Origin: Doryteuthis pealeii
Lineage: Eukaryota > Mollusca > Cephalopoda > Myopsida > Loliginidae
Assembly (NCBI GenBank): GCA_023376005.1
Contig: CM042145.1
Span: forward strand, 18,815,204 to 18,879,203
Reading direction: 5' to 3'
DNA: 64,000 nucleotides
Part shown: one piece after another, positions 12,377-26,400 of the stretch
Layout: each line of letters begins with the position of its first letter
Numbering within the stretch: the stretch's first letter is position 1
Notes under the pieces: model-generated
The model's database searches: none
Told to the model about the DNA's origin: nothing
What the model saw: only the letters and a program-made list of their open reading frames with translations
Translations under genes and position numbers: made by a program

Positions 12377-15300
12377 AGTGTTTGTTGCTTTGTAATGCAC
12401 AAAAAATGTCACATTTTAACTTTCCTTACACATATGAAGAAAGCCTGCTTGAATTCACAAGCCTCTCATAGAAAACTGAAGTGTGGATAACCAAAAATGA
12501 CAAAAGTCCATATTACCCACAATTCTAGAAGTATATCAATATTTTCTTCTTCATTCTGAAGATCACTAATTAGAACTGAGCCTATTCTTGTAGTGACCAA
12601 CCCAAGTGGATTTAACAGGTTTGAATTCAGAGTTATCCTTCTCCTAGACTGGTTGCCTAACCAAGATTAAAGAGCCTAGTCTGCTTTATTATTTACCTAT
12701 ATCTGGAGAGAGAGTAGTTGGATAATTACCTTTCCCAAGAGTATTAGCACTATGTGAACTGTAGCTTTGTCCAGGATTTGAACTTGGGTCGATGAGTCCA
12801 TTTCCTATGACTCTAACCATTACACCACGCACCTCTGACAATATTAAACACTATCATATGACAAACAACATGTCAGTTAAAAGTAGTATTTACATTTTCC
12901 TGTAATTTTTTTAACCTTTTCCCAATTCAAATTCTGTTGATAATATTTGTTTTTAAATATTTTTTCTTATAGATCTTGAATGTCAAGTATTAGTAAAACC
13001 TACCAAGACATCCCTTTTCTGTGGCTTAAAAGACCTTTACCTCAAAGATTGTTCACCTCAAGCAATCTACCCTAATGTAAGTTGATTGCATTTTTTATTA
13101 TTCATCTATTAATCTATTCAAATTCAGAGCTGTGTAAGTGATTCAAAAATTTAGGGTATATAGGTAAGCATTCACAATTACTGATAGTATTCTCACCTTT
13201 GAATTTGTAAGTTTGATATTTCAGGCTCAATGTTATTTCATTATACATTATAAGCCCAATATTCTGGGCTTCATATCTAATACTAATAATAAAATGTTTA
13301 ATATAGCAACTATTCAAAGCTGTTCTTTTAATGGAATGGTGAAATAGTGATGGAGAACGAAGCGGCAATGCACGGCAACTGCCATGTTCAGTGAGAAAGA
13401 GAAATACATTGTCTTGTCTGCTGGAGTCAAAGCAGTGTCCTCTTGAATGCAAGAAAATGAGACTTGGGCGTGTGTGGATGCGAGGTTCAATTCAGATGCC
13501 CGAATGTTGGGAGGCTACTTCCATAGCTGGAATCTAAGGAGAGCGAGGAACAGAGCGGCGTGCACACCGGCAGAGACTAACTGACGTAAGACTGCAGTTA
13601 AAACTAATGGGAAAAGAAAAGTGATGAACTTAACCAGTTTGCGGCGGACTTGATTGTGGACTCCCCCTCAACACAGATTTTTTTTTTTTTTTGTTCAACA
13701 AGATGGCTGTGCTTTTAGACTTTTATTTTTGTGGAAATAATTTTTTAAGCACTGATATAGCGTATCCAAAAACCAAGGGCTCAAAGGGTTAAAAAGAAAT
13801 AATCCTCTCAATTTAATGGAATGTTTAATATTGACTGTACTTTGAGCCACTTCTTCACTACAGATTTCACTTTCTCATCACTGGAATAATCCTCTTTCAT
13901 TGGGCCTGAAGAGATGATAGTCTGAAGCAAACATTATTCCAGTTAGGAGGAAGTGAAATCTGTAGTGAAGAAGTGGCTCAAAGAACAATCAACAGAATTT
14001 TACGGGGCAGGGATATATACTCTCATTGAAGGTGGAAAATTGCTATTGAGAGAAAGTGACTATGTAGAGAAGTAGGGATGTGATCCACAAAGAACCAGTT
14101 TCATTTTTTGATGTATGATACATGTTCCTGTGTTGTCCTAAACAAAATGGCATTACTTTTTGACGCACCCTTAAATAATTCTTATTGAGTTTTCTCTCTA
14201 GCTCCTTTGTCCTCACTAAAGATCAAGGTTTTCTCAGTTTAGATTTTACCATATTCTCTAGTTCTCTCTTTATTCGAACCATATTACCTTTAGGCACCCC
14301 TTTTTGATCTTGATTAAGAAAGGACATGTTTTTTGTTTGTTGGGGATTAGGGTTAGGGGTTAGTTTTATAATTTTTTTAAAAATCTAAAAATTGTCTGTT
14401 AAAATAACCGGATATTGACGATGTAAATGAAAAACGTTCTTTCTTAATCGAGATCAAAAAGGGGTTCCCAAAGGTCATATGGTCCTTTTATTCTTTTATT
14501 CCTAATCTGATTTATGCAATTTTGCAGATTTTATCATGTAGACCAATGATAGAAGTACAAATCAAAAGTTTTTCAAGAGTAGAAAGTAAAATTCTTTGGA
14601 CTTTGTATACATCTTCTGTACAGTTAAAAAATATGTTTCAAGGCCAAAATTGTTTTTTTTTAATATATACATACTTATATAGTAATGGGCCGGGTTAGCT
14701 CAGTCGGTAGAGCATTCGGCTAGAAACCACAAGGTTCCTAGTTCGATACCGGCCCTCACCAACTCAGCGTATGAGTAGCACAGGGATCTGTGTGGTAAAG
14801 TAAGAAGCTGATGGTAGGTGTGGCGCTCCACCTCAGATGCTAAAATAATCTCCTTGATCTATCGCTATTGAAAAGGGGATAGACTCCCTCACTGATTGGC
14901 TGATACCGACATTAGGCCGCCCCGACGACTTTACTTATATAGTAATAAGCAGATGGTTTATCTCAGCCAAAACAGCATCCATCTTGGAACCACAAGATTC
15001 TGGGTTTGATACCGGCCCACACCAAGCTTGGATCTGTGTGGTTAAAGTGGGGAGCTGATGGTGGGTGTGTCACTCCACCTCAGATGCAAGAACAATCTCC
15101 CTGGTCTAGCTCTAGTGAAAAGGGGTAGACTCACTCGCTGTCAGGCTGATACAGACAATAGGCCACTCTGCCAACTTTACTACTATATAATGATATTATG
15201 CATATATTTTTTAACCAGATTTGTTTCTTTTGAATATTTTGTTTATATATAGTTTTCATCAACATTTTTCCTTTTCTTTTTTTCTACAGATAATAATGAT

Positions 15301-17785
15301 TGAAAAATCCAACCTTTTGAATTGGAGGTAAGATTCTTTCTTTTTTTTTTTTAAATGTCTGAATAAATTCAAAGATTTAAAATGTCTTATGAGTGATGCA
15401 TGAGCCAATTGCACTGACATGTTCATATATATATATATATATTTACCAACCCTCCACACAAGCAGGATGTGACACAAGGTCGATTTCTTAAGCGGAGTTC
15501 AACAGGTTTGAATTCAGAGTTTTCCTTCTCCTAGACCGGTTGCCTAACCAAGGTTAAAGAGCCCAGACTGCCCTACTATTTATCCATAGCTGGAGGGAGA
15601 GTATGATTATTAAATTTCCCAAGGGTATTAGCGCTAAGTGAAATGCAATTACCACATCCAGGATTTGAACTTGGGCGACGAGTCCATTTCCCATGACTTT
15701 AACCATTACACCACGCGCTGATATGTTCATATATTGATATAAATTTGTTGATGAATGATAGTTGGTTGGGTATCGTTTACTTATACTCAATAATTTTTGT
15801 TCTAAACTATACTGTTTGCCCTGTTGGAAGAGCTTAGAATATGCTAATTGTATCCCCTGGAGAAGGGTAAGACCCCCCCACATATGCACACACCAAAAAG
15901 TGGGGGTCTTGGATATGGCAATAAACTGCATCTTATAATAAGGCTTCAATTCTGGAAATTGTGGAGTATCTGATTATCATTATTACTCCATGTAAGAAGA
16001 AAGAAATTGAAGCAATAAATAAATAAATAAATAAAGAATGAATGAAAAAAAGAAAGAAGGAAAGAAAGAATGAAAGAAAGAAAGGAGGAAAGAAAGAAAG
16101 AATGACAGAAAGAAAGAAAGAAAGAAAGAAGGAAAGAAAGAAAGAATAACAGAAAAGTAAGTAAAAAAATGTGAAGAAAGAAATTGAAGCAATAAATAAA
16201 TAAATAAAGAAGGAAAGAAAGAAAGAATAACAGAAAAGTAAGTAAAAAAATGTGAAGAAAGAAATTGAAGCAATAAATAAATAAATAAAGAATGAACGAA
16301 AAAAAGAAAGAAGGAAAGAAAGACCGAAAGAAAGGAGGAATGACGGAAAGAAAGAAATAAAGAAAGAAAGAAAGAAGGAAAGAAAGAAGAATAACAGAAA
16401 AGTAAGTAAAAAAATGTGAAATAGATGAATAGATAATGAAAGAAAGAAAGAAAGAAAGAAAAAAGAAAAGAAAGAAAAAGAAAGAAAAGAAAGAAAGAAA
16501 GAAAAGGAAGGAAGAGAGAAAAAGAAGAAAGCAAGAAAGAAAGAAAGAAGAAGAAAGAAAGAAAGAAAGAAGAAAGAAAGAAAAATGTGAAAAGATGAAT
16601 AGATAATGAAAGAAAGAAGAAAGAAAGAAAGAAAAAGAAAGAAGAAAGGAAGAGAGAAAAGGAAGAAAGAAAGAAAAGGAAGCAAGAAAAGGAAGAAAAA
16701 GAAAAAAGAAAGGCAGAGAGTAATAATGTTGCATACTGATTCTTAAGCCTTCTAACGTCTGCTGCTATTGGGTTACTGCTTCTCTTTCATCAGGTCATAT
16801 TCTTTTTGTATTGGGTTGGGCATCTTAGGGGTTATCTGCTTCTCTGTGTTCCATCTTTGTTCTTTAATCATGGAAACACGGTGACATATTTTTGTGTATA
16901 CACTTTTATTTAATCCCCCTGATACATTCCTATCCCACATGCATGTGGGAGAATCAGCAGCAGAGACACAACATACATCAGCCTGAAAGAACTGCCTGGA
17001 CTCAATTCTTGGATTCTAATCCTACTTTCTGAGACTCATCTGATCATGTGACTCTCTAAATCAATGAGAGCCCCATTCCAGATTAACTTGGGTTCAAGAC
17101 CTGTCAATTTAAATTCTCTGTAATTTTCCACTGATGTATTGTTGAATTTACTGTTAATTTAAAAATCCACACTACACTTACTTACAAAAATGATAGGCTA
17201 TGTCATTATATAACAATAGTACCTGTTAGGGTCCCATCTATCACTTAAATAGATCTATTTTTAAATTAGTTCTATTTGATTGGACCATGTGCAAAAAATT
17301 AAAAAAAAAAACTCTTAAGAAACAATTATACAAAATATGTAAATATGAATTTAAAATGAATGTGATTCCCTAACCCCTAGGCATAAAATAACACTAGACG
17401 GGTTGACGTGCTGTTAAAATCAATCAATCAGTATACTGTAGATAAATTACCTGAATAAATAATTTCATGAAAAATTCCAACTCTATTAAATCATAGTATT
17501 TATTTCTTATTGTATTTTTACAGTATGTAAACCTATAGTATAGAAATGACTATGAATTAGGATGGAAAAGAGAAAGAGGAATACTATTAAATTTGTTTAA
17601 CTTGTCTCATTTACTAACCTAGCCATACAATGGTATCAATTTCACTATAATACTACATTTATACTGAATACAGCATTTACCATAACTAACAATACTTACT
17701 AATATTGCATATGGGTTGTAAGATAGTCATTATTAAAAATAAAAGATGTAGAAATCTTTGATTTTTCCTTTCTGATTTAGTATTG

Positions 17786-17828
<43 letters not shown>

Positions 17829-18187
17829 TCGTTGGGGCGGCCTAATGTTGGTATCAGCCATGCAGCGAGGGAGTCTATCCCATTTTCACTAGTGCTAGAC
17901 CAAAGAGATTATTTTAGCGTCTGGGGTGGAGCGCCACACCTACCATCAGCTCCTTACTTTACTGCACAGATCCCTGTGCTACTCATACGCTGAGTTGGTG
18001 AGGGTGGGTATCAAACTAGGAACGTTGTGGTTTATAGCCAAACGCTCTACCAATTGAGCTAACCCGTGTTGTTATGGGTCCAACGGGAGAAATTAAATAT
18101 TTTATTAAAATCAAATATTTTATAAAAAAGAAGGTCCGCAAAATGGATTATGTTTTTAAAAACAATCCATTTTGCGGACCTTCTTTT

Positions 18188-18227
<40 letters not shown>

Positions 18228-21200
18228 GGGCCAGTTTAGCTCAGTTGGTATAAAATCTGGCTAGGAATTGCAAGGTTCCTGATCTAATACCAGTCCCTGC
18301 AAACTCAGCGCATGAGTAGCATAGATTGGATAATCTGATCTGTGCGGTAAAGTGGAGAGCTGATGGTAGGTGTGGTGCTCCACTCCAGCAAAAACAATTT
18401 ACCAGGTCTAGTGCTAACGAAAAGGGGATAAACTCCCTCACTGTCTGGTTGATACCGACAATAGGACACTGCGCCAACAACTTTATGTTTATTATATATA
18501 TATATATATATAATATATATATATATATAATAAGTCATCCACAGACACCATGTTTCGGTGTTTCACGCCTCTTCAGTATGGCTAGACAGTCTAGGAGAAG
18601 AAAAACTCTAAATTCAAACCTGTTCACCGCCTAGTAACAGTCTAGGAGAAGGAAAACTCTAAATTCAAACCTGTTAAACTATGCTTAAGAAATTGACCTT
18701 CTGTCACATCTCATTTGTGGAGGGGTTGGTAAATATATTGTAAATCCTCGAGTATAATCCACATTTTTTTCCCAAAATTTAAAGGTCAAAATCCCTTGTG
18801 CGTACTATATACAAGGTTAAAAATGAAAGATATTTTGTAAGCAATGTTCGAGTCTCTATTTGCTGTCCGGCAATGTTTATTCAGACGCATTTTCTGATGT
18901 AGGGCACGAAAATAGCTTAAGCTAAGCCTGAAAGCAATAAAGTCATAAAAGAATCATTCATAACTTGCAGTAAGCAACATTTATTAAGATAAAAGTTGAA
19001 TTTGAAGGATTTAAATAAATGTTTTTGCATTATGTTATATATACAATAATAATAAAGGATGTTACAGTATACATTTTTACAAACCAAGGACGTTATATAG
19101 ACCTTCTTGACTAAAGTTAGAGAAGGGTGCATATTATACACAAGGTTTAGGTTTTTCAGAGGTACAGCCCCCTAAAAATCCCTGTGTATTATATTCAAGT
19201 TACGGACTATACTCGAGGGTTTACGGTATATCATGGCCTATTAATATATATGGCCTATATGTTACCATAAGCAGGCAGAATTCTAATAGGCCTATTCATT
19301 TTATAGTCAATTTATGACTGTTTCGAAAAAAATGTTAAAAATATACAAACTTGTCTTTTTTCTTCAGAAATGTAATAATAAAAGATTGTAAACAAACAAA
19401 AAAAATAGTTTAAAAACATTATGCAGTTATACAAAACAAACACACCAACAATCTATCTATGATTTCAGGTTATATCAGAAAAAAATTAAACCTTTTCAAT
19501 GTGAAATGTGTTCCCTGGTCATGGTAGACAATGATAGTAATGATACTACAGAGAAACAGTATTTCTTGAGAAGAACTTATGGTTCCATATAGCCAAAAGT
19601 TTATGCTTTAAGATTTTTCGAAACAGACATAAATTAACTATAAAATGAATAGGCCTGTTAGAATTCTATCGGCTTATGGTGACATATGGGGCCGTATATA
19701 TTAGTAGACAATGGGTATATGCATTAATATTACAAACATGAAGTTACTAATTTGCATTTTTTTAGATTATAAGAGATGTTTAAATAACCTTCAGATATTC
19801 TTTACCCCACCACTCATGAAGATCTTGAAGGATTAGGAAAGAAGTTTGGTTGCTCTTCCGATATGTTATCTACCGAAGGTTTGTGACCTACTACTACTAC
19901 TACTACTTGCTGTCCATTCGTATCTGATGATGACACCACGCGAATCATTTTCCTCCAATTTAATCGGTCTCTGGTTGCGTCTTGCCAACTGCCTATGAGG
20001 ATATTCAAGTCCTTCAGGTTTCTTTTGATGTTGTCTTTGTACCTGAGCTTTGGTGATCTACTATTTTGATCTACTATTCATGGCATGTGATCTACTAGGA
20101 AAAAAGAAGTTAGGGTTAGTGTTAGTGTTAGGGTTAGTTTAATGGGAAAATAATGGGTAGTTAATGGGTAGATCACATATTGGAATGTAAACAACTCGGT
20201 AGATCACATATTGGAATGTAAACAACTCGGTAGATAACATATTGGATTAGAAACCATTCGGTAGATCACATATTGGAAGAGCACCGAAATTTGTTAGGTT
20301 TCTTAATGTTTTCTTAAATTTCCTTTCAGGGTAAAACACTTCAACTCACACTAGATATATTTAGTTCTATAAATTTAAAGGATTCTTCTTCTCATGGATC
20401 GGTATGTAAATCTTAAAAAGGTAGAAAGTTTTTTAAAAAAAGAAAAGAAAAACCACAATAAATCTTTTATCCTATGCAACATGCTTGTTATCCTAATTTT
20501 TGTCTCTCTCAAAAATATCTCTACACAAACTCCTCAAAAACTTTATGAACAAATGCCTTGTTTTTAACAATGTTCCTTCCTTCCTTCCAAATCTTATAAA
20601 TAATTATTCCTCCAGAATAACTGCATCTCTATTGTCACATAAAGTACAATTCTTTCTCAACTTCCCACTTGAAGTTCTACACTTTCACAAAATTAAAGTT
20701 TTACTGGATACCAATAAAATTTTCCTATTCTATATATTTTTCATTTGCCGTGCCCAACAATTTCTGTTTGTTTTTTTTTTAATTTTAATTTTTAATTTTT
20801 TTTATCTCACCTTCATTCTTTTACATACCACCTCATTCTGTTTCTGGTTTTTTGCACCTGCTTATTGGATTATTTTCTTGTATTCACCTGTCAACATTTT
20901 TATGTCTTTTTCTGAACAATTATTTTTGTCAAATTTGATTTAACCCTTTCCCCCCACTGGACACCGGTGTCCAATTTTGAATTTCATTTTAACCTCAAAA
21001 TATTATACCCAAAAAAAAGAAAGATAATTTTGCATATCAAAAACTTTTTTTAAATTTGGTAGTGAAAGGATTAAAGATCAAGCTTATTTATAAAAGGCTA
21101 GAAGCAAATAGATTTAAAAAAAAAAAAATTATTGCTAAACAATTTCAATCTAACTTTATTATATTATTATGTTATACAATGAATAGGTAACCTATTTATT

Positions 21201-22942
21201 ATGTAAGGTAGGTTAGAATTCAAAAGTAAGAACCAGTAATTTGATAGACAGGTAGTAATCTTTGGCTGACCTTTTTAGCAGTTCTCTAATTGATTGGTTT
21301 GGTCATGAGAATGGGTAAGTCAGAGATTGAGAGTTAACTGGGTGATGAAAGGAGTCAGATCTAATGGCGTCTCTCCTGAGAGTTTCCTCTCCACGGTTAT
21401 GGGTTTTGGAAGAATAAAGACGTTGAAAAATATGCTAAGTCTTTGTCTCCATTAAGATAAGAACCAACAAGTGGACACAGAGGCTAAGAGAAACCCAAGA
21501 TAAGCCCAAGCCAACCCAAGTCAACCCATAGAAGAAACAAGAAGATAAAGATGATATGAAGAACAAGAATAAGAGCGAATTCAACATTGGAAGTTGAAAG
21601 GGATAAAGAGACATTATTTTTTAGATATATTTTTATCTCTATGGTAGAAGGATGCTAATATCATTATTCAAATTATGAAAGCATTAAATACTATAAGAAA
21701 CCTATTGCTACTATGATAAGAGCAAAATTTAGTTAATAGTATAAAATATTGTATGGAGGCACGTGGTGTAATGGTTATCATTGTTGGAAATGGGCAACCA
21801 AAATTCAATTTCAGGACTAGGCTGTTTGCATTTCACATAGTGCTAATATCTTTGGGAAAGGTATGCACCCAACTAGTCTCCTTCCAGCTATGGATAAATA
21901 GTAGGACAGACTTGGCTCTTTAACTTTAGTTAGGCAACCAGTCTAGTAGAAGGAAAACTCTAAATTCAACTCTTTGAAGAAATTGACCATGTGTCACATC
22001 CTACTTATACGGAGGGGTTGGTGTGTATATATATATATATATATATATCATCATGTCGTGCTGTTAGCATGGATATCCATGACAATCTCCCTCCATCTGT
22101 CCCTATCACTCATCATTCTCAGGAGATCCACTATGAAACATCCTGTATCCGCACAGAGCTGGTCAATGTACGTCTTTGTTGGTTGGTCCACACTGGCATA
22201 CCCATGTGCTGGCTTCCACAGGAAGATGTCACTTATGAGTTCAACTTGCTTCTCTAGCAGTGTCGTGTGTGTCTTGTCCGTCTTACTTGGATGGTTTGGG
22301 TGATATGTGGCAGGTGGCTGTACAGCTGTTTTCTTGTGGGGTGCTGTTTCCACATCTAGTTCAGGATCACATGCAGCATTCTTGTGCAGCTCCAATCTAG
22401 TTTATTCTCTAGTCGCTTAGTTAGGGTCCAGGTGGTGCAGCTGTACAGCAGTACTGATATGACAACAGCCTGGAAGAATTGTCTCTTTAACTTGTCTGTG
22501 AGTTTGGATTTCCATATAACTGATAATTTATTTATAGTGGACCATGTCTTTCCTATGGTGCATTAACATCATTTTCTGTGGATGAGATATTACTGCCTAA
22601 GTATCTAAATTGTTTTAATTGTTTGGAGTACGTAGTCTAGGCATATTATGAATATATATGGCGCTAGTGTATCCCCTTGTAGGACTCCAACGACAATGTC
22701 AAAGAAGTCTGTGTCGCCATCAGGTGATCGTACCATTGCTTTAGTATTTTGGTAGAGCATCATTATGGCATTAACCGTTTATATATATATAGTGTAAAAC
22801 ATTGTACTCAATTAATATAAAATAGCATTAGTTCTTCACATAAAATTTAATTTCTCATGTAAATAAAATTTTAATCTTTACATGTAGTATTAAAATTCCT
22901 TTATGCATAAGTATAAAATAACTGTATATATTTAATGAATAG

Positions 22943-22989
<47 letters not shown>

Positions 22990-23142
22990 ATAAAAGCCTG
23001 AATAAGATACCAGAAGATCTGAAACATGTGTTGCATTTGTAAGATAAAAATAATTTTTTTAAAATTTTTCTGAAAACATAATACATTTTGCAGACCTTCT
23101 TTTTATAAAATATTGAATTTTCTCCCATTGGAACTGAACAAC

Positions 23143-23186
<44 letters not shown>

Positions 23187-23372
23187 CAGAGATGCTGATA
23201 GGTACACGTCCTGGATTAAAACTAGCCGTACTCTGATTAAAAATTGGCCTGGCAGTGGGCTTTGGTAAATATATAAACAAAAACAAAAAAAAAAAGAAAA
23301 AAAAACTCATTACGTCCAAAGAAGAAAAAAACAGCACACTTCTCTTCTCCTTGTTACATGTAAACTTCATAT

Positions 23373-23411
<39 letters not shown>

Positions 23412-26400
23412 AGTTACTTTTGTGGGTTATCCTTTTTCTTTGCACTGTATTTTTGGTGTCTGTGTGGGAAAATAAGTTATAAAAATCCTATATCTCATCT
23501 TTCTTGGTGTTTGTATTTTAAAAATTTAATTAGATATTAATTATTTTATTATTTTCTTAGTCTTTTAATGAATTAGTTTTATATTTTAACCAATGAAATC
23601 ACTCAAAATGTACACTACAATTCCTATAACTGGGATATCTTTACAAGCTAAAGGAATACATAATGTTTAATTCTAAATAATACAAAGAGAGACCACAGTT
23701 ATTTTTAAAAGTATTTTAAATATGTATAAAATGAGATTCAAATTTTCTGTTGATTTCAATAAATCCAAGGGTGAGTGATTTCAAGTATTTGTCAGGAACA
23801 AAAACTTTTGTTTGAATATGTTTTTAAAATTAAACAGATTTTTTTTTAATAGTTAATTTGATTTGTAGTTTTTTGGTTGTCATTTTCTTTTTCCTACAAT
23901 GATAATGAGTGTTGATTATTATCCACTTTTTTTCCTTATGGAATGTATTATAATTTTTTGTTTTAAAAAAGATAACTTATTTATTGAAAAGGTGGTCAGA
24001 CTTTGGGAAGTTTTGTTGTTTTTGTGTTCATCAAATTGTTTTCCAAAATATTATTTGAGGATTATCTATATCGTATTTTGTTTTTCAGTTTATTCACTAC
24101 TACAAAAACCGGGGGAAAAACAAGAAAAATCTTGATTACAGAATTCGTTTAAGAGTGGCACAGTTACAGGTGGTGTGCCTTGCCAAATTCTTCTGGGATC
24201 TTACTGTAAGTATTATTGAAATATATTTTAATTTACAAAAAAAAAAAAGAAAAAGAGATATTACTTACTGCTTATATATGTACTGAATAGATTATGGCTT
24301 AATTATCCTCGCGGACTGTTCATGTCTGAATCCACCTGGCGCGACACTATGAAACCAAGAGGTCCAGAAGAAAGCGGTGGCAACAAAGTAACGGCACATC
24401 AACATCTTCAGGGACAGCCTTCACATACAACATCTATGGTCGAGAATGTTTTTCGAACATTGGACTTTACAGTCACAGGAGGCGCTATAACTTCAGGGGC
24501 ACAAAACTATATAGTCTTCCAAGACTGCAATGCCAATGATGAATTATCCTCAAAATTAGGATTATGATTTTGTTAAATTATCTTTTCAACTGATAGTACA
24601 GGAAAATGTATTGTTTAAGTTAATCAGTATCATAATTCATAAGTAAAGTGAGGTTGTAGGGGTGGGCTAAAGTCGGTATCAGCTAGACAGTGAGGGAGTC
24701 TATCCCCTTTTCACTAGCGCTAGACCAAGAAGATTGTTTCGGTGTCTGAGGTGGAGTGCCACACCTTCTATCAGCTCCTTACTTTATCGCACAGATCCCT
24801 GTGCTACTCATACACTGAGTTGGTGAGGGCCTGTATTGAACTTGGATCCTTGCCGTTTCTAGCCGAACACTTTACCGACTGAGCTAACCCGGCCCTGTAG
24901 TGGTATAAAACAGAATTGTTTGTTAGACATTAATTAGTTTGGAACACAGATATAACTTACTTTCAGTCTCGCCATTCCAAATATGGTGATGCACATAGCC
25001 CCCCCCCCAAAAAAAAAAAAGAATTAATATTTACTTATTGTATGTAATACTCACCCCTAGCTTTGAGGCTTAAAAATCTGGAAATAAATGCGTATTATAC
25101 ACAAAAATTTATGGTATCTGAATTTTTGGTTATCACTTCTGTACTGTACTATATACTGTTGTTTTATTATTTACCAAAAATGTAGGTAATTACTGACTTA
25201 TCCATGTATATTCTCTAATTGTTTAGTTATTTCTTTTTTATCACTTTGATCTGTGCTACTCATACACTGAGTTGGTGAGGGCCTGTATTGAACTTGGATC
25301 CTTGTGATTCCTAGGTGCATGCTCTACCGACTGAGCTAAACCGGGATAATTCAATAAAGTCAACATCTGGGAATAGAACTTTTTTTTTACTAATAGAAAT
25401 AGTAATAAACTGAATTTAGAAATTTTATGTTGTTTTGAGATTTTAAGATAAAGTATTAGGTTGGAAAAATATTGGGTTGCTTTGAAGTAAAAGTAAAGTC
25501 GACAGGGCAGCCTAAAGTCGGTATCAGCCAATCACCGAGGGAGTCTATCTCCTTTTCAATAGCGCTAGACCAAGGAGATTATTCTAGCATCTGAGGTGGA
25601 GCGCCACACCTACCATCAGCTCCTTACTTTACCGCACAGATCCCTGTGCTACTCATACGCTGAGTTGGCGAGGACCGGTATCGAACCAAGAACCTTGTGG
25701 TTTCTATCTGAACGCTCTACTGACTGAGCTAACCCGGCCCCGTAGGGAAGATAATTAGTCAAGTCCCCACTAACCAAAGACCAATATTTGCATTAATAAT
25801 CCCTTTCAGCGCGGATATCCATGACAATCTCTCTCCATCCGTCCCTATCGCTCATCATTCTTGGGAGGTCCTCTATGCAGCATCCTGCATCCGCACAGAA
25901 CTGATCAATGTACGTTTATGCTGGTCAGCCCACACTGGCTTATCCATGTGCTGGCTTCCACAGGAGGACGTCGCTTATGAGTTTGTCCTTGCTTCTCCAG
26001 CAGTGTCGTGCGTGTCTTGTCCGTCTTACTTGGGTGGTTTGTGTGATATGTGGCAGGTGGCCGTACAGCTGTTTTCTTGTAGGGTGTTGTTTCCATGTCT
26101 TGTTCAGGATCACCCGCAGCATTCTTGTGTAGCTCCCATCTAGTTTATTCTCTAGTCGCTTAGTTAGGGTCTAGGTGGTGCAGCCATACAGCAGTATTGA
26201 TATGACAACGGCCTGGAAGAACCGTCTCTTTAACTTGTCTGTGATCCCTGATATACTAACACTAATAATTTATGGATACTATTTTGTGATGAATTAGTTA
26301 AAAGTGAGAAAAATGACATTAACAAAAACATTCCTTAATGATTTTTTATCTATGATTGTCTTTGTATATAGAAATTATACATATTTACAAAAATTTAATG

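Noticed and set aside
14687..14760. tRNA gene
   Set aside because: Box A and B are present, but the sequence continues into a conserved SINE body and similar heads recur in at least ten places with degraded cloverleaves.
15933..16734. Three long minus-strand frames (183-262 codons)
   Set aside because: They translate the polypurine tract into Phe/Ser/Leu runs; no domain, start context or splice logic.
22051..22395. 114-codon minus-strand gene
   Set aside because: It matches the C-terminal tail of a LINE that recurs at 25.8, 29.8 and 33.7 kb.
24322..24567. 81-codon plus-strand gene after w9
   Set aside because: Shadow of a LINE zinc-finger tail in a neighbouring frame.
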